Below are positions 51,443-59,004 of a DNA stretch of 64,000 bases, piece after piece (position 1 is the first letter of the stretch; the number at the start of each line of letters is the position of its first letter). Location: NCBI GenBank assembly GCA_958437935.1, contig CAUBPS010000014.1, forward strand, positions 1-64,000. Direction: 5' to 3'. Below the pieces are notes generated by a model. The model was not told the DNA's origin. It was given only the letters and a program-made list of their open reading frames with translations, and did not search any database. A program made the position numbers and the translations under genes. The stretch comes from an uncultured Collinsella sp. (lineage in GTDB: Bacteria > Actinomycetota > Coriobacteriia > Coriobacteriales > Coriobacteriaceae).

Positions 51443-53541
51443 GCGGCACCCCCCTCAACGTCACCGGTGTCAGCAATGTGCTGCAGCAGCGTCACGATGT
51501 CCTCGCCGTCGACGGGCTCCACCGCAATCTGCTTTGCGCTCAGGCGCTCGCGGATAATGGGCAGATCGCACGCCTTTGCCTGGCGCATAAGCAGGTAAAG
51601 CACGTCACCATCGACCAGGCCCGCCGCATCGCTCTCGCGGATTGCCGACCCAATTGCGCCCACCAGCTCGCCGACAGGCTCCATGCCCGGTACCACGCGC
51701 AGGAGCAAAAAGCTGCCCATCTTGCCATCTGCCAGCGCCTGCTCGGCCGCGAGCTCTTGGCCAAAGGCAGCCTGCTTGAGCACGCAAGTACCGTCAACGC
51801 AACGCTTATCCTGTGCCACCGCCTCGTAGTCAAAGGCACGGCCCAGCGCGCTTTCGACCAAGCCGCACAAGATGCGGAACAGGTTTTGATAATAGAGGGT
51901 CATTTGGTTTTCGGCCGCGCGACGCACAAAGATCAACACGGCGGGTGCCCCGTCGCGCTCGATCGTGTATCCAAACATGGGAAGCCCCGGCGTCAGCTCG
52001 CGGTTCACCCACAGATTCGAACGACCCCCGTCGCCCAAAAGAGGTGCAAGCTGCTCAAGCGTGAGCGAGCGTGCGGCATCTTCGGCAATCGCAGGACTTG
52101 CTGCCACCAGGCGTGCAAATGCCCCGCCCGAAACATGGTAGATCGTCACCGAATCGTTCTCGAGGATCTCGCCCAGAAGCTCGCAGCACTTGCGATAGAT
52201 GTCGCGTGGGTTGAACACGTCGAGCTCCTGCGTCACGGCAAAGATCTTGCCAAAGCTGTCGTGGCGACCCACGATCTGGCGCCTGTACGCGCGCTTGTCC
52301 TCGATCGCGTCGTGGTAGAGCTGCGTAAGGAACGTATTGCGGTTGCGCACGAGCTCGTTTTGATCGCGCTCCGCCCTAATGGCTTCGCTGTTGCGCAGCT
52401 GCACATAGCCGCACACGGCACCCACAACAAAGTACGCAATAAACGGCAGCCAGTTGGACGGCTCATAGAAAAGGCCCTGGAAGGTATAGCCGTACTGAGT
52501 AAAGTAGCTCGCGGCCAAACCCAGCGACGCCAGCAGCGCCGCAACCAGGCCAAAGTCCAAGCCATACAGCGTGCCGATCAACACCACGTAGAGCAGGCGA
52601 TAATCGAGCACGTTGAGCTGGGCCGATTGGGAGAACAAGCGCTCCAGCACCTCAAAGAGCACCCAGGCGGCTGCCGTCTCCAGGCATTTGACAGGCAGCG
52701 TGCGCATTTGAATGCGGTCGATGGCCGCGCGCAAGGGGTTGACCTTCTTTGCACGGCCAGCATCCCAGCGAGCCTGAATGGTCGAGAGGTCGCGCAGCAA
52801 GTCGTAGCGCTGAAACCAGCCATAGCGCACGCGAGCGACGTCGTTGGCGGGCAGGGCGTAGCCGGCAGAATCGCCATAGGCAACTGAGAGCCCTGGAAAC
52901 AGCGCCTGAAGGGCCTCGCCCACCTCACCCACCGTGTGATGGAAGGTATCGGCTACGTCGAGCGTCTCAAAGTTACCATTCCAGCTGTCGAAGATACGGC
53001 GTACCAGCACCGAAAGCTCCTCGGCACACAGCAGGGGAAACGCCGCATCCTGCGCGCCCTGCAGAGCAGCCGATCCGGTTGAGCATGCGTCGAACATCGG
53101 CACCAAAAACGGGTCCTCCAGCGCGGCAGACGCGGTATACAGGAACGGCACGCGCAGGATCTTGGCCTGAACGCCCTCGCGAGCAGCGTAGTAGCGGCAC
53201 AGATCGTTGGCTGCGTGCGCGATAATGCCCTTGCCCGTTCGCCCCGCTACATACAGCAGTTGGACCCGGCGACCCATGCAGGCACGAAACACCGAGCGAA
53301 GCAGCTCAATGTCGCCAAAGATATCGGTATGCGGGGTGAGGCAATTAGACAGGTAGACGACACGGTCGAACTCGTAGGCCTGATCCAGGTGCAGGAGGAG
53401 CTCTTTCCACGAGGCCTGGGGCGACGACTCGTCGCGGCGCGCGTCCTGCGCGGCTACGACCTGCACATGGTCGCCGGGGAACGCCTTGGCACAAAAGTCA
53501 TCGTCAACATATGCGGTGTTGCCAACAACCAGCACCTCCAT
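51439..53541 (-). CDS. pelD: PelD-like c-di-GMP receptor fused to an N-terminal SDR-like domain
   Basis: Order of parts in 700 residues: an SDR/epimerase-like domain (1-260), four membrane helices (about 290-390: LLYVVLIGTLYGLDFGLVAAL, WLPFIAYFVVGAVCGYV), a GAF domain (about 430-580) and a GGDEF-like domain (about 590-690). The GGDEF motif is degenerate (DGDVL), but IRESD gives an RxxD I-site five residues before it, as in Pseudomonas PelD, so it should bind c-di-GMP without making it. The SDR part lacks a clear GxxGxxG and the catalytic Tyr (TGKGIIAHAAND in its place). It is the first gene of the eight-gene operon; GGGGAGG precedes the ATG. Confidence 0.88.
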   Translation of the reverse strand: MEVLVVGNTAYVDDDFCAKAFPGDHVQVVAAQDARRDESSPQASWKELLLHLDQAYEFDRVVYLSNCLTPHTDIFGDIELLRSVFRACMGRRVQLLYVAGRTGKGIIAHAANDLCRYYAAREGVQAKILRVPFLYTASAALEDPFLVPMFDACSTGSAALQGAQDAAFPLLCAEELSVLVRRIFDSWNGNFETLDVADTFHHTVGEVGEALQALFPGLSVAYGDSAGYALPANDVARVRYGWFQRYDLLRDLSTIQARWDAGRAKKVNPLRAAIDRIQMRTLPVKCLETAAAWVLFEVLERLFSQSAQLNVLDYRLLYVVLIGTLYGLDFGLVAALLASLGLAASYFTQYGYTFQGLFYEPSNWLPFIAYFVVGAVCGYVQLRNSEAIRAERDQNELVRNRNTFLTQLYHDAIEDKRAYRRQIVGRHDSFGKIFAVTQELDVFNPRDIYRKCCELLGEILENDSVTIYHVSGGAFARLVAASPAIAEDAARSLTLEQLAPLLGDGGRSNLWVNRELTPGLPMFGYTIERDGAPAVLIFVRRAAENQMTLYYQNLFRILCGLVESALGRAFDYEAVAQDKRCVDGTCVLKQAAFGQELAAEQALADGKMGSFLLLRVVPGMEPVGELVGAIGSAIRESDAAGLVDGDVLYLLMRQAKACDLPIIRERLSAKQIAVEPVDGEDIVTLLQHIADTGDVEGGAA

Positions 53542-53866
53542 GGCATACTCCTCCCCTAAAATCCACTTCTGTCATAGTCAAACATGCGTATTTTACGCTG
53601 TCAACGCGAGTTGGAACGCCTTTAAGGCTGTTTTAAGAACTTTTTTAGAGGATGTGGGGACATCAAGAGTGCTAAATGAGCGCCCAATCCGGAAGTGCGA
53701 GGAAAAACCGAGACCTGTCGACCAGACCCCAGTTTTGGGCATCCGCGACCTGCGGTTTTGTTGGCAAAAATCAGGTTGTGCTCGGCAAGTTTCGATTTTT
53801 CCCCGCACTTCCGAAATGACAGCCCCGCATTGACAACATTAGTCAGAACTAGCAGCGTCCAGAAGT
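53542..53866. other. 325-base region upstream of the pel operon
   Basis: No gene is supported. Near pelD, TTGACA (53604-53599, minus strand) and the 13-base palindrome GCGTA-TTT-TACGC (53586-53598) may be part of a promoter/operator, but no good -10 box is in register. The rest is mainly the imperfect inverted repeat at 53689-53813. This region marks the border between the pel operon and the AT-richer defence island. Confidence 0.6.
53689..53813. repeat. Imperfect inverted-repeat element (about 125 bases)
   Basis: CCGGAAGTGCGAGGAAAAAC at the left end and the reverse complement of its near copy (GGAAGTGCGGGGAAAAATCG) at the right end pair with a few differences that continue inwards for over 30 bases (ACCTGTCGACCAGACC against ACTTGCCGAGCACAACC). 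The centre holds a short CCCCAGTTTTGGG hairpin. It has the form of a MITE or structured dispersed repeat. Confidence 0.65.
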
Positions 53867-54622
53867 CTAGCCAAGCAGCTTCGACTCGATTCCAGCGAAA
53901 TCAATAAGACCCGTTGAGTAATCTAAAATAAATAGCAGACAGGTACCAAGAACCCACACCTCATCGGCCAAACGCAAAGCATCGTTTTGCGCCTTCACGA
54001 TCGTCTCATGGTCAAGATCTCTATACTCAGACTCATAACCGGCCTCGCCGTTATGACCGCACAACCGAAGCGCCTTAATGGCGGTAAGTACAATCATTTC
54101 ATCAACGTCAGGCCTAATAAAATGCCGCTCAAAACTCTGGTACCTAGAAGCATTGCCAACGATTGACTTGTATTTCAAAACGTCTTCTCGCGAAACAGTT
54201 CTGTTCAAATATTCTACGTCGGGCATTTTCAGAAAGTGCTTACATGCCTCGACCATTGGATAGTTAACGTAGAGCTTGCCATTGTCTGTGCTCTCGTTAA
54301 AGTAACGTTGCATTTCCTCTAACCGTGCAGGTGAGAACCTATTATCTTGGGGCTCATAGTCAAAGACCAGCAAAACATCAGAATAATCCTGGTCAAATAA
54401 CCACTTATCCTCTTCGGAAGCACGTTCCTTAAGGACGCCGAGAAGCGATAAGTCGTCCTGAAAGCCGTCCGAAAACATCCTTTCGTAAAGCTCGTAGATA
54501 TTTGTGTTATAGGAAACGATCTCATAGCCAATGTCGAGACCATAGCACTCAAAGAGAGCCTGGAAGAGTTTAATCTCTTGCTTTATGCCCTCAACGATAA
54601 GCAGGACTTGCTTCCTAGACAT
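53867..54622 (-). CDS. TOPRIM-like protein, AriB/RloB-like (putative defence effector)
   Basis: The 251-residue product starts VLLIVEGIKQEIKLFQALFE, where the glutamate in VEG fits TOPRIM motif 1, and has VLLVFDYEPQDNRFS, an acidic cluster like the second TOPRIM motif. The remainder is helical (YESEYRDLDHETIVKAQNDALR). Similar small proteins accompany AAA15 ATPases in PARIS (AriB, DUF4435) and RloA-RloB-type pairs. In PARIS, AriB is the toxic nuclease released by AriA. Its start overlaps the ATPase gene by eight bases. Family assignment is by motif and context only. Confidence 0.6.
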   Translation of the reverse strand: MSRKQVLLIVEGIKQEIKLFQALFECYGLDIGYEIVSYNTNIYELYERMFSDGFQDDLSLLGVLKERASEEDKWLFDQDYSDVLLVFDYEPQDNRFSPARLEEMQRYFNESTDNGKLYVNYPMVEACKHFLKMPDVEYLNRTVSREDVLKYKSIVGNASRYQSFERHFIRPDVDEMIVLTAIKALRLCGHNGEAGYESEYRDLDHETIVKAQNDALRLADEVWVLGTCLLFILDYSTGLIDFAGIESKLLG

Positions 54623-55703
54623 CGAATTCGCCAGCCTTGTAGAGCTTTTCGAGGTTGTGCCCTTCCCTTAGTTCCCTATCTGTTGCATTGGCTGCGGAAA
54701 TAATATTGTGATCCGAAAGAATGAATAGACAGTCTGGCCTAAGGATTTTATTGCTGAACAAGTCCGTATTATGAGATGCGCAAAGCACCTGGCGTCCAGT
54801 CTGGGACTTAAAATAGTCAACGACCTTCTCGGCGAGATCGTGATGGTAGAACGCATCGAACTCGTCGACAAAAAGCAAGGACGGCACACTTGTAGCATGG
54901 AAATAATTAAACAGTCGCAGCAGCGCAACAGTGCCGCTTGAACAGTTTTCTACAAACGGAATAAGTCGACTTTTTTCAAAGTACAAAGCGATATCACCCG
55001 ATGGCGTTTCACGCGCAGTAAGGCGTTCTCGAATTCCAAAGTCATTCAAAAAAGCCTGAAGCTCAGAAACCAAGTCATTCGAAATAACGTTTTCGGCGAT
55101 GGTAGAGACAAGGTTACGGTCGTTCATATGTGCGTCGCCAATGGCATCCATTGACCGCGCAAACGTATAAAGCTTAAAAAGAGGCATTGCCCTCTCAAAA
55201 GGAATGTTATTGCACACATACGCCAAAACAGAAATGCCGGGAGATTTGAACTCCCAGTTTAATCGATCGGCACCGATAGAAGCCAAATCGCCATCGAGCA
55301 CTTTACCTGCACGGTGGTCGTAATCAAATGCAATCTTGCCGTTAACAACCACTGTCTCACGAAGATAGTCTGTTATCCCAGTCTTTTCGTAACGATAAGC
55401 AACTTCGTCATTCCCAAAGCGAAACGTGTAGGCGAAGCACGCCGACGTGACCCCATCAACTGCGCTGAGGTAATTAGTTTTATTGGAATAGAAGATCCGA
55501 CGCCCCACATTTGCTGAAATATCGAGAAGAGCATTGGAGAAATTTGTTTTGCCGACAGCGTTTTTACCGTAGATAAGACCACAAGAAACGATGCCCTCAT
55601 CGATGGCTGACGTATTGAATCTGTAGTCCCTGACATCGGTCAAATTGAAGGTAAATCTATGGGAGAAGTTTCGGAATCCCTCGACCTCAAAACGCGTTAG
55701 CAT
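54615..55703 (-). CDS. AAA15/ABC-type ATPase, AriA-like (putative defence sensor)
   Basis: 362 residues beginning MLTRFEVEGFRNFSHRFTF. Walker A is YGKNAVGKTNFSNALLDI, the signature ENCSSGTVALLRLF, Walker B SLLFVDEFDAFYHHDLAEKV, and the H-loop CASHNTDLF. This is the compact OLD/AAA15 ATPase type without an attached nuclease. The ATG at 55703 follows GGAGG, which lies inside a 23-bp palindrome; an ATG 12 bases upstream is within the palindrome itself. With the overlapping TOPRIM-like gene it forms a two-gene module resembling PARIS. Confidence 0.75.
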   Translation of the reverse strand: MLTRFEVEGFRNFSHRFTFNLTDVRDYRFNTSAIDEGIVSCGLIYGKNAVGKTNFSNALLDISANVGRRIFYSNKTNYLSAVDGVTSACFAYTFRFGNDEVAYRYEKTGITDYLRETVVVNGKIAFDYDHRAGKVLDGDLASIGADRLNWEFKSPGISVLAYVCNNIPFERAMPLFKLYTFARSMDAIGDAHMNDRNLVSTIAENVISNDLVSELQAFLNDFGIRERLTARETPSGDIALYFEKSRLIPFVENCSSGTVALLRLFNYFHATSVPSLLFVDEFDAFYHHDLAEKVVDYFKSQTGRQVLCASHNTDLFSNKILRPDCLFILSDHNIISAANATDRELREGHNLEKLYKAGEFDV

Positions 55704-55708
55704 CGAAA

Positions 55709-55759
55709 CCTCCATGTTATACTTGCCGTAAGGTTTTTACGGCAAGTATAACATGGAGG
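55709..55759 (-). promoter_or_regulatory. Perfect 23-bp palindrome with promoter elements over the ATPase start
   Basis: Arms 55709-55731 and 55737-55759 are exact reverse complements around a five-base loop. On the minus strand TTGCCG, 18 bases and TATAAC can act as a promoter, and the ribosome site GGAGG forms the last bases of the arm, five bases before the ATG. Because the arms are identical, the plus strand carries the same promoter. As RNA, the ribosome site would be locked in the hairpin; as DNA it is a natural operator. Confidence 0.75.
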
Positions 55760-55914
55760 TGACTTGGCGAGGGCCTTATGGTAGAAGTCAGATTGTCCAG
55801 TGTGTAGTAGTAGGGGTACGAATAACGCGACCTAGGTCGACATGGCAAAGACACTGTGAGGCTGTGCCACTGACGATATTCAGTAGTGCCCAAGCGAGCA
55901 AATAATCACACGGC

Positions 55915-56814
55915 CTAAACCCTGTCAAAATATTCCTCAATAAGACGCTCCAATTTAGACCGATCTCTTGCGATCAGAAACTCCCACAAACAGTCACCGT
56001 TCATTAGAATACGATTAAGTGAATCAACTTCAACGGCCGCCAAGCGAGTGATGGAGACGCAACGGTCCTCTTCCAATCTTTGTCTAAATGCAACGGCATG
56101 ACGAGGGCTCAACGGGAAATAGATGCCACAAGGGTCTTCAGCGCTCTCGTCCTTCCACTCGACATGCACGGGAAGCGACGTTGTGACAAACTCAGTACCT
56201 TCAGGTGCTATGTAAAACGGGCAATCCATGTCAAGCAATAAGACAAGTAGATCGTACAGAGGTGCGCCCTTATCGAGCCTGAACAGCGCCGTATCCAGAT
56301 AAGCAAGCTCGACAATGGCTTCAAATTCGTCTTCGTACCCTGCCAAATCCATTTGCGAAATGTCTTCGTCCGAGAAAAAGCCACTCGACAACAATTCGAC
56401 AGAGTGGGCGCCGGCGTTACCCCTCACCTCGTTCAACCATCTAGGATTCCTCACAATGAGAAAGGCAAGCAAAAAAGCCAGCTGAGCAATCAATTCTACG
56501 CACGCTTCACCTTTTGGCATTTTTCCAGAATCAAGATAGCTGAGCAGCAATCGGTAGGCAGAAGCAAGATCGTTCTCGATTTTGCCAAGAGCATCTTCAA
56601 TTACGCCCTTTTCAACGAAACCGTCTTCGCCCAAGGCTTCGCGTCGCCTAACCTCATAGAGGTAGTTTTCTTCACAAACGTTTTCGGGCTTCGTTCGAAA
56701 GACGGGTTTCAAACCGCTAGCGTCACGCCTTACAGCACTGAGATAACCCGAGTCATCGGTAAACGATCTAAGATAAAATCGAGGCACGTAATGCTGATTC
56801 TTAACTCCAGGCAC
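55915..56814 (-). CDS. DUF4238 family protein
   Basis: The start KNQHYVPRFYLRSFTDDSGY is the DUF4238 signature. The 299-residue protein also has NVCEENYLYE, IAQLAFLLAFLIVRNPRWLNE and PLSPRHAVAF, regions conserved in that family. Its activity is unknown; members occur in defence islands and on mobile elements. Translation begins at GTG after a G-rich site, 29 bases downstream of the ABC-3C ATPase gene, so it may be a fourth gene of that operon. Composition is AT-rich like the rest of the island. Confidence 0.8.
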   Translation of the reverse strand: MPGVKNQHYVPRFYLRSFTDDSGYLSAVRRDASGLKPVFRTKPENVCEENYLYEVRRREALGEDGFVEKGVIEDALGKIENDLASAYRLLLSYLDSGKMPKGEACVELIAQLAFLLAFLIVRNPRWLNEVRGNAGAHSVELLSSGFFSDEDISQMDLAGYEDEFEAIVELAYLDTALFRLDKGAPLYDLLVLLLDMDCPFYIAPEGTEFVTTSLPVHVEWKDESAEDPCGIYFPLSPRHAVAFRQRLEEDRCVSITRLAAVEVDSLNRILMNGDCLWEFLIARDRSKLERLIEEYFDRV

Positions 56815-56843
56815 ACTTACACCCCCACCATAATCAAATCACT

Positions 56844-58565
56844 CTAGTCGGCTGTGTAAAAAGGATTAAACCCAGTCTGAACGTCTGAGACAAGAGAAAT
56901 GTATTTATCTGGAACGACTCCCAAAGCATCAGGATCTTCCGTCTCAAACAGAAATAATTGGACATCATCCTTATCGACAAGTGAATAAAACTTCGAAATT
57001 ATTGCCCCTATCGCACCACGGCTTTCCTCATCAAACGGCGACGAAACATGGTCAAAAGCAAGCAAAGGGACAAGCGGAATGTTGCGCTTTGGAAGCAAGT
57101 AATGCATGAAGGCAAAATAGCCGCAGACTTGCATCAACGTGTGACGAGCACGACTCCCCGTAAACACATCAACGCTATCTTCTCCTTCAGTAAATGTAGG
57201 CTGAAGCCCCACCCCTTCCTTTTGAAACTTGATATGAAAATCAAGTTGCTTAAAGTCAGACACAACAAAGGAAGAGGCCGGAGAAGCAGAATGATACAAA
57301 TCGGTAACGGTGTCAGAAATGGAATTAATAGAAGTATCATCATCAGAATGCTTGAGTTTAAACAGCTCCCGTTTTAAACGAGAGATTTCCTTTTTCACAT
57401 CATCATAATTATCTGGCTTGCAGAGCGCCGAATACTGAGATAGATACTCATTTACCACCAAGACGGCCTTGCTTTTTTCATTAAAATCAAGCGGATTGAA
57501 TACCACGTTTGCGGCTGTTAACTTAGCTTCAAGATGAGTTAATCTATTCTCTTTGCGCTCAAGCAAAGCCGTTTGCAAGTCAAGATCTTTTCGGGGTATC
57601 GACACCTCAATTTCGTTAAGCAGACTGCAAGTTTGGTCCAATAAATCTGCTCTAGAATCATCCTCAGCAATCAGTGAACTCAACCTGTCCAGAAGGCGAT
57701 GCCGTTTCGCATCCTGAACCTTTGTCCCATTCAGCTCATGAATCATTTGTTTCTGAGCCTTGATATCGTCCCTTAACTGATCCGCCTCCACAACATCGTT
57801 CGCATTTAAACTCGAAGAAGAGTCGAGTTTGGTGGAAATTGCGGCCGACTCAACCAATTCAGATATTACAGCGGCATTGCTGCCGTCAAACCGTTCGACA
57901 ATTCCAAGCTTTGCCAGCTCTTGATTAACCGCCTCTAGATAATGATTATTAAAGGCGCGCCGGGCTTCCAACTCGCGAGCCTGTTTGTTAAGATCAGCTA
58001 TCTTGCGCTGAAGGAGCACGATTTGATTCGCGTCAATGCTAAAGAGATAATCAAATAGCGGCCTCTGCTTAACCCGATATTTAGTTTCGAGGAGCTTGCT
58101 GAAGAAACTGTTAATTCGGCCGACTGTAACTTCGCTTAGAAAAGAGAATAAGGTGAACGTCCTATATGTCAGATCTTGTCCGACATATTCAGAAAGGCTA
58201 GCTGGCTCGTCCGCTGATTCCAGAAACAATGAATTAAGGTATCTTCTATATTCCTCAAGATCAGACACCTTGCAAGCTGTCCCATCTATTACCAGCCTAA
58301 ACACATTGTCGAGTAAATCGCGATATAAGATAAGGATATGACCATTAAAGGAAACCTGCATCTTGGCCGTCTGCAACGACTCCTTAAACCAAGGTGCCTC
58401 GGATAGATTCTTTTTATCAGCGCCAAGCATATAATCAATAAAATTGTAAAATTCCGTTTTTCCAGAGCTATTCGGCCCGTGGATGTAATTTATACCGCTA
58501 GAAAAGGAATATCTAAACGTCTTGCCAGAAAAAGAGATTAGTTCCAAACACTCAATGCTAAACAT
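56844..58565 (-). CDS. ABC-3C system ATPase (SMC-like, coiled coil)
   Basis: 573 residues. Walker A is IHGPNSSGKTEFYNFIDYML near the N-terminus. A long coiled coil spans about 185-420. The C-terminal head has TGSRARHTLMQVCGYFAFMH (signature-like) and LVPLLAFDHVSSPFDEES, whose D-x-x-S-x-P-F form is typical of ABC-3C ATPases and replaces the usual Walker B DE. ABC three-component systems are predicted conflict systems in which such an ATPase senses invaders or DNA. It overlaps the middle-component gene by eight bases. Confidence 0.82.
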   Translation of the reverse strand: MFSIECLELISFSGKTFRYSFSSGINYIHGPNSSGKTEFYNFIDYMLGADKKNLSEAPWFKESLQTAKMQVSFNGHILILYRDLLDNVFRLVIDGTACKVSDLEEYRRYLNSLFLESADEPASLSEYVGQDLTYRTFTLFSFLSEVTVGRINSFFSKLLETKYRVKQRPLFDYLFSIDANQIVLLQRKIADLNKQARELEARRAFNNHYLEAVNQELAKLGIVERFDGSNAAVISELVESAAISTKLDSSSSLNANDVVEADQLRDDIKAQKQMIHELNGTKVQDAKRHRLLDRLSSLIAEDDSRADLLDQTCSLLNEIEVSIPRKDLDLQTALLERKENRLTHLEAKLTAANVVFNPLDFNEKSKAVLVVNEYLSQYSALCKPDNYDDVKKEISRLKRELFKLKHSDDDTSINSISDTVTDLYHSASPASSFVVSDFKQLDFHIKFQKEGVGLQPTFTEGEDSVDVFTGSRARHTLMQVCGYFAFMHYLLPKRNIPLVPLLAFDHVSSPFDEESRGAIGAIISKFYSLVDKDDVQLFLFETEDPDALGVVPDKYISLVSDVQTGFNPFYTAD

Positions 58566-59004
58566 TACGAATCATCTCCGACAGAACATATTTATCGTCC
58601 AAGGAAGCGACTTCACATATCAATTTAGGGATAAACGGATTCTTTACCTTGCAGTCCTGTGCTCGTCCTTCGCCAGTAAGGCAAGCAAGAGCGCCTTCGA
58701 TAGCAATGAGACCGCCTTCAGCGGCTATCTCAATTGTTTCAACTGAATATTGAAGCTCATATAAGAACGACTCATAGTTACCAGAAACCGCACAGGTCGC
58801 CCTCTCAATTAAATGCTTTGAATATCTGCCATTTAGCAGCTCGCTACCATGAGATTCAATCGATTTAGATAGGAACATTAAAACTAGTAATTTAGTAATG
58901 CTCATACTGTTAACGCAGGAAAGAACGGCAAGCAAATAGTCAAGATAAATGCTTACCACTATTGCTCGCTGGCGAAGAAATAGATTATTTGAACAGTTAG
59001 TCAT
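58558..59004 (-). CDS. ABC-3C system middle component
   Basis: A 148-residue mainly helical protein (LDYLLAVLSCVNSMSITKLLVLMFLSKSIE, a hydrophobic helix pair) placed between the effector and ATPase genes with eight-base overlaps on both sides. Small 'middle component' proteins at exactly this position define the ABC-3C architecture. The sequence alone gives no activity; an adaptor role between ATPase and effector is assumed from the family. Confidence 0.72.
   Translation of the reverse strand: MTNCSNNLFLRQRAIVVSIYLDYLLAVLSCVNSMSITKLLVLMFLSKSIESHGSELLNGRYSKHLIERATCAVSGNYESFLYELQYSVETIEIAAEGGLIAIEGALACLTGEGRAQDCKVKNPFIPKLICEVASLDDKYVLSEMIRNV

Noticed and set aside
53586..53604. Full promoter for pelD
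   Set aside because: TTGACA is good, but no acceptable -10 box is found 16-18 bases downstream, so only a tentative mention was kept.
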